Source: Piezodorus guildinii (lineage: Eukaryota; Arthropoda; Insecta; Hemiptera; Pentatomidae). From it: 64,000 nucleotides of DNA. Position numbers and translations under genes: made by a program. Below, in pieces: positions 10,752 to 21,869 of this stretch (position 1 is its first letter; every line of letters starts with the position of its first letter). The notes under the pieces were generated by a model. That model saw only the letters and a list, made by a program, of their open reading frames with translations. It was not told the origin of the DNA and ran no database searches. The stretch lies in the NCBI GenBank assembly GCA_023052935.1, contig CM041292.1:169859900-169923899 (forward strand), read 5' to 3'.

Positions 10752-11640
10752 TTACTTTCACTTAACTATGTATGAAATATATAGTAAGGGAAAGTATTGC
10801 GATCGTAAAATTTTCGAATTCCAGTTTTCAACGGAAATACACGTTTTAGGGTCCCTTGAGTCCAAATAACCAAGTCCCGCAAAAAGGTCTGTTTGTCCAT
10901 GTGTGGTAACTCCCGGGCAAAAACGAAAAGTCCTGTGAATATGAAATTTCATATTTAAGACTACTATACGCCCGTCACAGGAACTTTTTCATCAAAATCA
11001 GCTGACCGGAAGATGTACTTTATATCATGCAATTTGCACCTTTTTACGATTTACTCCAAAACGGCTTTAACGATTTTGATTAAACTCCATATATCGATGT
11101 AAAATTTGATTGGCTTTAATTTGATATAGGGTTCATTCCGATTGAAATAGTCTGACAGGGCTTAAATGCCGATATTTTAAATTTTCTTCTTCTATACTAC
11201 CTTAAATTTTGTAGGTTCTATAAAAATAAACATACCATCTTGTTACCACAAAAAAACAGGTAAATATATAAGTTGAACGAATTCGATATTCGACTAAAGG
11301 AGAAAACTGAAAAAAAATTAATGCATTTTTTTGTTTTTGAACATAATAACGGTAATATACATGTATAATATTTCGTTGGAAAGCTAAAGATCTTAGAACA
11401 AATATTATTTTATGCAGAAAATAATAAAAGTTGATAAAGAGCGATGAAAAGCCGATAAAACTAAGTGATTGTTTTAGATAATAATGTAATCGGCTTTTTA
11501 ATAAAACACATGTTTCTGTAGAAATTCAATTTAATTAATTCTTTATTAGTTTCACTCATTTTTATCTCTAGAAGATTCATTAATCGATTTTAATAACGGA
11601 AGTAAGTGAAAGCATGTGTGTGTGTGTGTGGCGCACAAGT
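10752..11640 (+). mobile_element. R-family repeat copy R3, nearly complete
   Basis: The copy runs from TTACTTTCACTTAAC through GGGAAAGTATTGCGATCG, the CAAGTCCCGCAAAAAGGTCT block and the CGTTGGAAAGCTAAAGATCT block to GGAAGTAAGTGAAAG and a TG-rich end. Open frames in it are translations of the repeat and are not conserved between copies. Confidence 0.85.
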
Positions 11641-11867
11641 TTTTTTTTTTTTAATTTTATCTTTATTTTATTGAAAAAATACTGTTAATTTACCTTTTCC
11701 GATATATCTACAAACATTAGAAAATGTAATGTATATTGTCAAGCCAAGCATGGGAAATTCCCCAAAGACAAATAATTTTTTTTTTAATTTGTTACTGCTC
11801 AATTTAATTATAATAATTCATAAATTAAATTTATATATTTATTTTAATTTTGTTAGCAATTAGCAAG

Positions 11868-12062
11868 CCGATAAAACTAAGCGATTGTTTAAGATAATAA
11901 TATAATCGACTTTTTAATAAAACAGTTTAGTCTGTAGAATATCAATTCAATTAATTCTTTAAAAATTTAGTTTTGTCTCTAAATGTATTTAAGAATTCTT
12001 AAATTGATATAAATAACGGAGGTAAGAGTAAGTCGTGTGTTGTACGCAGCAGATTTTTTAAT
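11868..12062 (+). mobile_element. R-family 3' fragment R4
   Basis: Contains only the last quarter of the repeat, from GCCGATAAAACTAAGCGATT to the AACGGAGGTAAGAGTAAGTC end and its CAGCAGATTTTTT terminus. Confidence 0.75.
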
Positions 12063-12064
12063 AT

Positions 12065-13510
12065 TGTATAAAATTAATATAGTATTTGTGATAGGATAAT
12101 TAAAAAAAAAAATGCTTGAAATCTGAAAATAAGGAGAAAAAATGAGATGTAATATTTACAAATAAATAATAATTGAAGTATGTTAGCTCACTAAAAACAT
12201 TACTTTAAAAAGAAGACGATTTCCTAATAAATCATTTAATTAATAAATGCGGTATAATAAATTGTAACAATAGATTAAAATATATGGAAGAACATCATAA
12301 TGTTATAAAATTTGATTTAATATCCTGAAGAACGTTTTAAACGTGTATAATACTGTATAATTTGTGGCACCTTATTCAACATAATGGTTTGGTATTGTGC
12401 ACTTTATGTAATAAGTGATATTTATTGAGTAATGTAATAATTCTCGCCAAGAGAAGTAACCAGTATATTTTTAAACATCATATTTCATACTGAAAAAAAA
12501 TGTTGCATCTATTCGAGTAAATTGTTGATTGGATTATCTTCATATTTGGAGATAAAGTTTTTTTGAGTAATTAAATTATTTACCAGTTACATAACAAAAA
12601 GAGATTTTGTTTATCGGCTGCTTTACTGATCTGATTAGGTATTTTTAGTTTTTACTAGAACGTTTCTTAGGCGTTGCCGTAAAAAGATAATTTGGCTCGC
12701 GTTCCGTGCCGAAATAAGACGTCTGATATATAAAAGAACAAAAAAATACAGTGTTTATATCAACTTTTGAATTTTAAAACGCTCACTTTACTTGTAAATT
12801 ATCGGTTTTACTGCAATGGTGAAACGAAGTGGAAATCTCTCAATGGAATTCACTTTGCATCCTTCAAAAATATATTATCGGCTTTGAAATAAAAAATATT
12901 TGATCACTTTAAAACGTTTGAGATATATTTGGAATTGGCCTGGTACCAAGACAATACTGGGGGTACCTCAACTCCTATCGGGTCAGTAGATAAGGTGGTT
13001 CTTAAAAATGATATATTATACTCTCAAATAATGGGATTTTTATCTAGTTAATTCTAAGTTTACTGGATCTTTTAATTTCAGTATCTACATTACTTTGTTA
13101 GAATTTTGTTTACATCTTGTTTACCGCCATGTTTTGAGTTATTTTCTAATCCTGAGAACAAATCTCAATATTATATCTATAACACTAACATCATTAGAAT
13201 TCATTAGTCATCCTCAACTATCATTAGAATTCATACAAATCATTTAAAACATATTAACTTAATTAAATATTTTACATAGAAACTGGATTATTCAGCATTA
13301 TTCATCTATTGTAGAATCTATTTACTATCCATATGATTATAAGGTATTTATGTCATAACCAAACCCATGATTACCATCATTTCATCTTAATTGCAATTTT
13401 TATTTGTTTTATTTATATAAATTTCTTTAAAAAATATAACATTTCCAAAATTCCACAATTTAGAATCTCACTAACGTGAATAGCTTTTGTTAATCTTCAC
13501 TTTTTTTGTT
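12065..13510. other. AT-rich intergenic DNA
   Basis: No open frame, RNA gene or repeat family of this window is recognised over about 1.4 kb. Confidence 0.5.
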
Positions 13511-13514
13511 AATT

Positions 13515-13928
13515 TGAAATAGTCTCACCGAGCTTAAATGCAGATATTTTAAATTTTCTTAGGCTATAGGAGAAAAGGGCAAGCATATTTTTTTATATAA
13601 GTTTTTTGTTTTTGAACATAAAAACAGTAACATAGATGTATAATATACCGTTGGAAAGCTTAAGATTTTAGAAAAAATATTATCATATACACAAAATTAT
13701 AAAATTTAACTTGTTAAAATGTTATCTTATACATATTATTGTAAAAATTAACGGAGCGCGATGAAAAGCCGATAAAACAAACTGATTGTCGTAGATAATA
13801 ATATAATAGATTATTCAATAAAACCATTTTTCTTTAAAAAATTATTTTCATCTGTTACTTTGTTTCAATATTCTTAAACTGATTTTAGCAACGGAGTTAG
13901 GTGAAAGTCGTGGGTTATGCGCACCAGA
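13515..13928 (+). mobile_element. R-family fragment R5
   Basis: Matches the central and 3' parts of the family: GAAATAGTCTCAC, TATAATATACCGTTGGAAAG and the GTGAAAGTCGTGGGTTATGC end. A segment around the GGTAAATATATAA block is deleted. Confidence 0.75.
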
Positions 13929-13929
13929 T

Positions 13930-15640
13930 GTTTTTTTAATGTTAAAATCTTCTAGAAATCACGTCCCAATTTGTTTCTTAGTTTTTATTTTATTTGATAT
14001 ATAATTTTATTTTATGTTTTAATAAATTTATAGATAATTTGTTCTTATAATTATATTGTTGATGAAAATACTAGATGGCTTGATTTTTTTAGCGCTTTAG
14101 GCGAATACTATTACGAAAGTCAATAGAATGTTAATCAATACTAAACAGATACAACAAATAATATAAATTTATGTTTAATTAGCTATAATGAATAAGACGT
14201 TAAGCAAGGAAAGAAAATGGTTATATGTAAATAGACATCAGTACAATTTTCAACACCCAAAACATGCTCTGTGTTAGTGAAAATAAAGCATAAATAAAAT
14301 AATTAGTAATAGTTAACATAAAGACAAAATATTAGTAAAAATTAATCATGACAAAATCGTTTGTTAAAAATTTTTAATTATAAAAATGTATGTACACTGT
14401 CCGCATATGGATTATAAAAGAGAGGCTGATGTATATGTAAATTAATTTAAAATAGTTTCGTATGTTTCAAATATTGTAATTTATATTTATAAATATTTTT
14501 TTCAATAACATTAAGGTTCACAACGTTAGCAATATTGAAAAGAAATTTCTAATAGAATTAGATACTGAAAGAAATAACCCAATAACAATAATATTATAGT
14601 TTCAATTTACTATTATGAAAAGTATAACTATATTATTATATAAATTAGAACAATCTCTTCTTAAATATATATTTATGATCATCTTAATTGTATATAATGT
14701 TTCGAGGTTCTATCACGTCATCTTCAGAATAATTCATTAAAACTAAAACCAATAAAAAAACATTAAAATTAAATTTTCATCAAACTATAACATTTAAAAC
14801 AATAATTATATTAATTTGTATTTATGTCTTAAAGCTTGATTTTAAAATTATTTGCACTAATTCATTTGATCACATACCTTCCATATGAAATCAACATATG
14901 TCATCTTTATTTGAAAATTCTTTTCACTTGTATTACACGATTGTCATTATTATTAAAATGTCACTTATGGTTTTCTTTTAACTGTAACATTTTCAACTAA
15001 ATATAATATTTCAACATATTAGACTAACAAGTATAAAAATGTATAACGTATCTAATCTAAACGTATCTAACATTTCGAGGTCCTATACGTTATGTATAAT
15101 TTTATATTTAGAATATATATATTCTGAGAGTGTTCTGATTAACATAATAATATTATTATCATAAAACTTCTTACATAAAAAAAATACAGAAATTCAATGA
15201 GATAATTTAATATAAATTATTTTTACAAATGAAATTTAAATTTAAACCTGCCTTTGTTATAACTTGCTAGTGATAATTATCGGAAGTCTTGTGTCAATGT
15301 TAAATAATGAAGAAATTGTGGGAAGAAAAAGTAGACGGTAGATGAAAAGATAATTATTAAGAGGTTGGAGCTTATCGAATCACACTTCTATAGAAATAAT
15401 AACCTTTTGTTGGCTAACGTTTAATTCTTTCTTTCAAATGATCTTTTCACTGGTCTTCGATTATTTATAAAGAGGAATTGTTCAATGGAAATCATAATTA
15501 CATTAATTTTTTACTATATTTTCCCTATATAGACTTACAAAAGATTGTATGTATGTATATATATTTCTTGTTGACTGGGAAAAACAATAGGTCATGGATA
15601 TGTCAGTCTATGATCTGCTGCTTTTCCATTCAAACTAACT
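13930..15640. other. AT-rich intergenic DNA
   Basis: No gene seen. A TTTCGAGGTTCTAT motif at about 14700 recurs as TTTCGAGGTCCTAT at about 15070, which may mark a decayed repeat. Confidence 0.45.
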
Positions 15641-15649
15641 AAAAGATGG

Positions 15650-16000
15650 GTTTTACCAATTGATGTTATGCAACAAAAATATTTTACATTAAGTTGATAA
15701 GTAAACTGCCGACATATTTTTGATTCGAGAAACACCTACAGAGCTAGAGGGTGTCAAAAACGTGTCATTTTTAGGGTAAAAAAAAGTTACAAAATGTAGA
15801 CAAAACATGACTTATATCATTCAAACCAAAATAGCTACTGAACACTAGATCCTAGAGACAGATGTTTTATGACAAAAAATAGTCACCATTAAATATTTAA
15901 CGAAGTGATTTTCGACAAATGTTTCATCCAAGCAACACCAAAAGAGCTAGGGTGTGTCAAAAACGTTACATTTTTGAGGATGAAAAAAACTACAAGCATA
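15650..16000 (+). repeat. degenerate ~200-bp tandem dimer
   Basis: AACACCTACAGAGCTAGAGG...GTCAAAAACGTGTCATTTTT near 15731 recurs about 202 bp later as AACACCAAAAGAGCTAGGG...GTCAAAAACGTTACATTTTT near 15933. The preceding GATGTT-ATG-ACAAAAA block also recurs. It looks like two diverged units of a satellite or a repeat-internal duplication. Confidence 0.65.
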
Positions 16001-16084
16001 TTATAGACTAAAATCTAGCTTCGTTTTTCTTCCTTTGGCACGTTGCAGAAATTTTAGGATCATTGAGAGTTAAAGGTTATGGTT

Positions 16085-17160
16085 TATTTATCTAGTACAC
16101 TTATATATCTATTCCTCCGGATCTGAAATAAATTAATTTAATGAACATTATACATAAATTTTCATATAATATTTTTTGATGATAATATAGTTTTAAAAAT
16201 AAATTTTTAGAAGCAAAACATTTCGTTATTTTTAAGCGTACTATTACAGTATGTTTTTGTATGTCTATACTACACATACACAATATGTTATATACGAAAA
16301 TGATAAAATTATACCATTTTGTTACAATAATAGCTTGTCATTGAAATATAATACATTTAACAATCTTAGATGTCTTGGCAAGGCTGTCTATTATTATGAA
16401 CCCGGCGTGATGTAACCCCCGTTCCTCACTAAAATGTGCTTTCTCTTACAGCCAATGAACCTGAATTAATACATACGCACATGAATAGTTAAAACTGTTA
16501 AAGGCTAACTGGTTTAAGAGAAACCACACAAAAAAAAAAAAAGGAATAAAAAAATATATGTACGCCGTAACTGGTTTGAGTTCCCTAATCCTATACGTGG
16601 GTAAAACGTGCCTATCAACGACTAATAACACTTCATAATGAATTTTTTGATCCGGTTCTAAAGTATTTTAAAATATTTATTAACAAAATCTGTTCAAATT
16701 GGGCTAGATAAAAATTACAAAGCATTCAATATACTGTTAAATATAAATTTAAATAATCATCTAAAAGAAATTAGAATTATTTCATACTCCTTTAATGCTG
16801 GTACTTTTGACTCTGGTATAAATTTTTTTTTTTTAGATTGAAATAAAAATTGCATGAATAGTTCTAAAGATAGACATTTCTTATAATACCTAATTTTACT
16901 ACCCAATTGAATGAAATTAAGTAATATAATATTATATATACTAATATACAATATACTAACTATAATATTTAGTTAATGTGCCTTTTAAGTAAACTGAATT
17001 CAATTACTAACCAGATACAAGCTGAACATTATACTTTCTAATAACTTTATAAACATCAGGTCTATCTACTAAACCGTTTATTCTTAAAATTTTTGTATGA
17101 TTAATCGATTAATATGATTAATAGTAAGGTAAAATCTTTCAAAATTTTACAGTAAAGATG
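16085..17160. other. AT-rich intergenic DNA
   Basis: No gene recognised. Short minus-strand open frames here look like chance frames in AT-rich DNA. Confidence 0.5.
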
Positions 17161-17202
17161 AGGGTCGGTGAGATGTCCCTGTTGGCCACCTTGGCGTCGG
17201 AT

Positions 17203-17295
17203 TCCCCAGTGGCGCAATTGGTTAGCGCACGGTACTTATACATCAGTGATTCGTGAGCTATGCCGGGGTTGTGAGTTCGAGCCTCACCTGGGGAA
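17203..17295 (+). tRNA. tRNA-Ile(UAU) with 19-nt intron
   Basis: The sequence folds as a complete cloverleaf. The 7-bp acceptor pairs TCCCCAG with CTGGGGA, with A as discriminator. The D stem pairs GCGC with GCGC. The anticodon stem pairs CGGTA with TGCCG (one G-T pair). The T arm is GTGAG-TTCGAGC-CTCAC. The anticodon TAT is at 17237-17239. A 19-nt intron (17241-17259) lies one base after it, between positions 37 and 38, the standard site for nuclear tRNA introns. Nuclear tRNA-Ile(UAU) genes in animals commonly carry an intron, which supports the identity. The A box (TGGCGCAATTGG) and B box (GTTCGAGCC) are intact and a T run follows. The first pair is T-A. The product would read the rare AUA codon. 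Confidence 0.92.
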
Positions 17296-17299
17296 GTAA

Positions 17300-17308
17300 T
17301 TTTTTTTT
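17300..17308 (+). terminator. Pol III T-run terminator
   Basis: Nine T residues begin five bases after the mature tRNA-Ile 3' end, as expected for RNA polymerase III termination. Confidence 0.85.
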
Positions 17309-17629
17309 CTTTTAAGTCAATTAAATTAATTAATTTTAATAAATTTTGTTAGGAAAAACTTGACTTTAATTTCTTTTGACTGAAAATTAATTAATTTTAC
17401 ATTAAAAAATGTTTTAAAACAATTTAATTTATGTATAATAACAAATTTAGTCAATAAGAATTTTATTTTTTTGTGTCCTATAAATATAAAAATTAATTAA
17501 TACAAATATTTTTTTTTATTTTAAAAATCTATCTGTTATATCTGATTCTCAATTTGTTTTTCTCTTATTATCTAGGAAAAAATTCTTATGCAATCTGAGG
17601 TCTAAATATGATTATATTAAAAAAAAAAA

Positions 17630-18330
17630 AAACATTATATAATTTCAAATTACCAGTCTTTAACTAAAGTTTTAGAATATAGAATGATTTAAATATTAAA
17701 GTAGCTATTAAATTGACTTATGCTTAATAATAATAATTATTACACTCAATCTTAAAGTTATTTTGCTTAAAAAACAACAATAAAATATCTCTTATTGATA
17801 ATATTTTTTTCCATAGGCATTTTAAAACCACGCGTTTCTTATCGAGCAAACAATGTTATAGGCCTTGACATTTTCATATGTTAAAAAAAATTTAAAGGTA
17901 AAACAACTGGATACCTTTCTATTAAATTAAATATCTTATACATTTTTTTTTACCTCTTATTATCTCCTACTTTATTTCTATTTCTATTATTCCAAGTGCA
18001 TAAAATATAATTTGACTTAACGTTTTTCAAGTTTTATGTTTAATTATCTATCTAACTATCTATCTATATATATACTATTTTGTCCAAAATTACATGATTA
18101 TGGAACAATAAATTCTCGAAACGTCGCATAGATAAAATTGTTTATTCATTGACTAAAACCTAGAACAACACAAACTTAAATTTTAACAGTCGAGAACTGA
18201 TCAAACAATTATATATATATATATATATTATTATATATATATATATAAATAAATTTTAAAGAAACTGGTTCACAAATCTTGAAATGATTTTTTGGTTTTC
18301 CTAAATATTTTGTCTACTGTATTATTTTTT
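17630..18330. other. AT-rich intergenic DNA
   Basis: No gene. A short TA-rich palindromic stretch lies at 18206-18247. Confidence 0.5.
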
Positions 18331-18332
18331 AC

Positions 18333-19117
18333 AACGTCCCGCAAAGGTCTGTGTGTCTGTATGTGTGTGTGTCCGTCCGTCCGTGTCGTGTGTGTGTGGT
18401 AAGTCTAGAAAGAAAAAGAATATTCGTACAATACTGAAATTTCATATTTCAAATGTCTAAACGCCCGAGATGTTACAGCAACGTTTTCATCAAACTCAGC
18501 TAAGCTCGGTAATAACGGCTCTAAGGATTTTAATTATACTCGCTATGTCAATGTAAAATTTAATCGGCTTAAATATGATATTAAATATTAAAACATGGTG
18601 TAGAATTGTTCATTTGATTGAAATATTCTGACAGGGCTTAAATGTAATATATTTTATATTTTCTTCCTCTAAATTACCTTTAATTTGGTAGAATATATAT
18701 GAAATGACTATATCATCTATTCGATAGTCATAAATAATGGTTGAATATATATAATTTGAAAGATACGCGATATACATCTAAAGAGAAAAGACAAATAATT
18801 TTTTTTTTTATGCATTTTGATGTCTTTGATCATAAAAGTAGTACCATACTACATATACGTATAATATACGTTGGAAAGCTAAATATTTCAGAAAAAAATA
18901 TTATCTTATATGGAAAAATTGTAGAAAATAATGAAGTGTGGTGAAAAGCCGATAAAACAAACTGATTGTTTTAAGTCATGAATATAATGATTATTTAATA
19001 AAACAAATGTTTTTATAAATTTAATGTAATTAATCTTTACATTATTTAGTGTATTTAAAAATTCTTAAATTGACTTTAACAACGGAGGTAAGTGAAAGTG
19101 TGTGTTGCGTGCACTAA
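18333..19117 (+). mobile_element. R-family repeat copy R6, 5'-truncated
   Basis: Starts at the GTCCCGCAAAGGTCTGTGTG block with an expanded TG/TCCG tract. It continues through the family's central blocks and ends at GGAGGTAAGTGAAAGTGTGT and GTGCACTAATTTTT. The first ~100 bp of the family are missing. Confidence 0.8.
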
Positions 19118-19119
19118 TT

Positions 19120-20575
19120 TTTTTAATTTTTATACAAAAGTATTTGTTGAAAATAAATAACATAATATTATTTGTTTTAAATTTGTCTATACTTTTTCTT
19201 TTTTTCTGAAAATATTATAGTCTTTTAGTTGGAATTCTTTTTTATATTGAATAACCCTTAAAAATCAAGATAAAAAAAAACGTTTTTGTGGAAAAATCTC
19301 CATTGCAATTATAATCAACTTCATTGAATATTTTAATTTTTACTGGCTAAAATGATTATTGTTATCTAAATTATTTAAGAAACACAAAAATCATTAGTTG
19401 TAGCTATAAAAAAAAAATAAATAATAAATATAAAAAAAAAAAAATATAATATATTTTAGTATATTATATATATTATATATATATATATTTATATCATGTA
19501 TATATTATTGTAATAAATACTTTTTTATCTTAATTTTGTCAGAAAAGCTATTTATTCAGTATTTTTAGCTTTGTTTTCGTTTGAAAATATAATAGTATTT
19601 AGCTTAGTTTTATTGAATTTTATTTTAGACGAAATCCCACACGTAGAGAATAGCACTTTGAAAAGTAGAGAAATTTTGAATTTCACCGAACCCGATAAAA
19701 ATTACAGGGAAATCTTATTTAAAAAAGTTAGACTATAATTACAATATGAATGTAGAGCTAATTTTAAAACTGGATTTGAACCAACTGTACTGCAAATTTA
19801 TTCTGAAAAAATAATCATGATCTCTCGTGAAAGGTTGACGCTTTTAAAATCGTAATTGATACCAAAATCTTACTTTTCTTTTTTTATCGATAACATTTTA
19901 AGTTACTACATGATTCACCTCGTTTATTTTTATTTTTCAATACCGAATTTTTTTTATTCGATTTTGGTGGTATTATAATGAATACGTTTTATGTTTCATA
20001 TAACTTGAGCGACTTATGCAATTAAAACAGTTTTTTTTAGGAATCGATTGTTTGAAATCAAATTTTTTTAGTTGAAGTCCAGTATTTAAAAAAAAAAAAA
20101 AAAGATTATTGAGGCTTCTCTATAAAAATATTAAAAGTATTTAAGGATTAAAAAAATATAACAAAAACACTACAGTATTATATTTTATATACCGATTTAA
20201 ACGTTTTTCTTCTTTGTCTTTGGGATGTATATTGTGCCAGAAAGTACATTAAATAATGTTATGATCATTTATTCAAAAAATAATGTTACAATTTCTATGC
20301 AAATTGTGTGTATTATTAATGTATATATTTTTTTTTTTTTAAACTAAAACCAAAACTTAAGATATCTTGAATGCAAATAATTGTGATTTAGTGAATTCAA
20401 TTTCACTATAACTCTTAAGATTTATTACGCATCTGAAGCACAAAAAATATCTTTTATTATTTTTTAATTTTAATTTTTACATTTTTTTGTTAGCATATTT
20501 GCTAATTGCATAAGCAGATAGCAAATACAATTGTAATGCCAAAACTCCTATGAATAATATAAAAAAAAATTAATG
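19120..20575. other. AT-rich intergenic DNA
   Basis: Low-complexity AT-rich DNA with several poly-A/T runs. No gene or family repeat recognised. Confidence 0.5.
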
Positions 20576-20590
20576 AACCTTAAAACAAAG

Positions 20591-20636
20591 ATTTTTTTTT
20601 TTTTTTGGGAGGAGGAGGAGAGGAGGGAAGGGGAAG
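20591..20636 (+). repeat. poly-T followed by G/A-rich purine tract
   Basis: A T run is followed by a GGGAGGAGGAGGAG-type purine tract ending in GGGAAGGGGAAG. Such tracts can form triplex or G-quadruplex-like structures; here this is only a sequence-based possibility. Confidence 0.5.
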
Positions 20637-20679
20637 TAAATTTTGATTATGCCTTAACATACCATTTTTTTCAAACCTA

Positions 20680-20945
20680 GCCCAAAATAGATACTCGTAA
20701 CCCTCTCTTCATTTAAACTCCCTGTCCCATACAAACCCACTTGTCCGTAACCTAAGTCCCTTACGTATTCTTCCTGATATCCTTCTGAGGGAATTAAAAA
20801 GAAGATTACCTTAAAATAGCTATGAATGTGCTATCAATGAGTAGTTCTTTTAAAAGCCTTTTTCATGACATGTATTCATAAAACATTTACTTGTTTTATT
20901 GCTTGATAAAACCGTAAATTACTATTGATAAATTTAAAAAATACT
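20680..20945 (+). pseudogene. J-family LINE 3' fragment
   Basis: Aligns with the last ~260 bp of the J-family LINE at 43948-45252: AAACTCCCTGTCCCATACAA-CCCACTTGTCCGTAA, CTTCCTGATATCC, the TGCTATCAATGAGTAGTTCT region, and a 3' UTR with TTCATGAC and ACTTGTTTTATTG. The coding frame is broken. Confidence 0.75.
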
Positions 20946-21082
20946 TTATATTCAGCAGGAGATGTAGAAGTACTTGGATATGAATAATAAGGCAACTTAA
21001 CTAATTTTTTTTTTGGAACTGGTAGACATTGATTCGAAAAAAAAAAGAAGTATATATATATACAAATATATAATACACTGTG

Positions 21083-21083
<1 letters not shown>

Positions 21084-21149
<66 letters not shown>
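21084..21149. repeat. (TA)n dinucleotide tract
   Basis: About 65 bp of TA. Confidence 0.95.
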
Positions 21150-21154
<5 letters not shown>

Positions 21155-21179
21155 GTGAAAAAAACTAATCAGAATTATT

Positions 21180-21735
21180 TTCTCTTTGTCCTCGAAACAA
21201 TAAATTCGGTCTCTGTAAAAAGTAAACCGTTAGACAGAATGATTTTTGGAGCCATTGAGTTGCCCACGATCGGTTCTCACGGTCCAGTTCAATGTTTGTT
21301 TTTAATAATTGTTCATTACTTTCTCTCCTTCTAAAATTATTAAAATAAATTATATTTTTTAAGGGTCTGTATTCGAGATTTCATTTCACGTTGTGGAAGT
21401 ACACCCTGAAAGCGTTTCCTAATATTAAAGGAAACGCTATTCTCTTAGTACATTTGGCGTCCATGGTGGTGAGAACTGTCAGAAGCAAGTATTTGCTTTT
21501 TTTTTTGCTTCCCGAGTAAGGTAGAAAGCCACACAGATGTGAATAGAGCGGAAGTGTTGTCGGCGGGTGGACACACACATGGTCAGTATGGGACATGTTG
21601 CCCAATCAGGTAGTCTTCTATATATATATTTTTAGTTTAGCTTTCAATGCTAGTAAAATACTTGTTTTCATAAACATAATGCTCTAAACATCATGCTATT
21701 TATAGACTGCTTGACGTAGGAATTACTAAGTTATT
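21180..21735. other. unclassified, moderately complex segment
   Basis: Less AT-rich than its surroundings (for example around 21240-21290 and 21510-21600). The 74-codon minus-strand frame at 21381-21605 has no recognisable domain. I cannot assign it. Confidence 0.35.
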
Positions 21736-21869
21736 AAAAAAAAATCTGGTGCGCAGTTCCAAAACATAATTTTCTTTTTGGAATATATTTCAGAAGTTTA
21801 TACTGCGTATAAAATTAATAGGCAAAGTTTGTATTTAATATTATATTTAGTTTTTACAGAAATATCTGT

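Larger units (their letters stand above)
17203..17625 (+). repeat. tRNA-Ile plus flank; inverted copy at 43812-45505
   Basis: The tRNA 3' half and about 330 bp of downstream DNA recur in inverted orientation at 43812-43947 plus 45253-45505. Shared blocks include AATTAATTAATTTTAATAAA, TGTGTCCTATAAATAT and TATGCAATCTGAGGTCTAAA. This copy lacks the LINE found in the other and keeps the empty target site at 17475-17488. Confidence 0.85.

Noticed and set aside
10758..10952. 64-codon minus-strand frame
   Set aside because: Same R-family segment as above in another copy; no conserved coding constraint.
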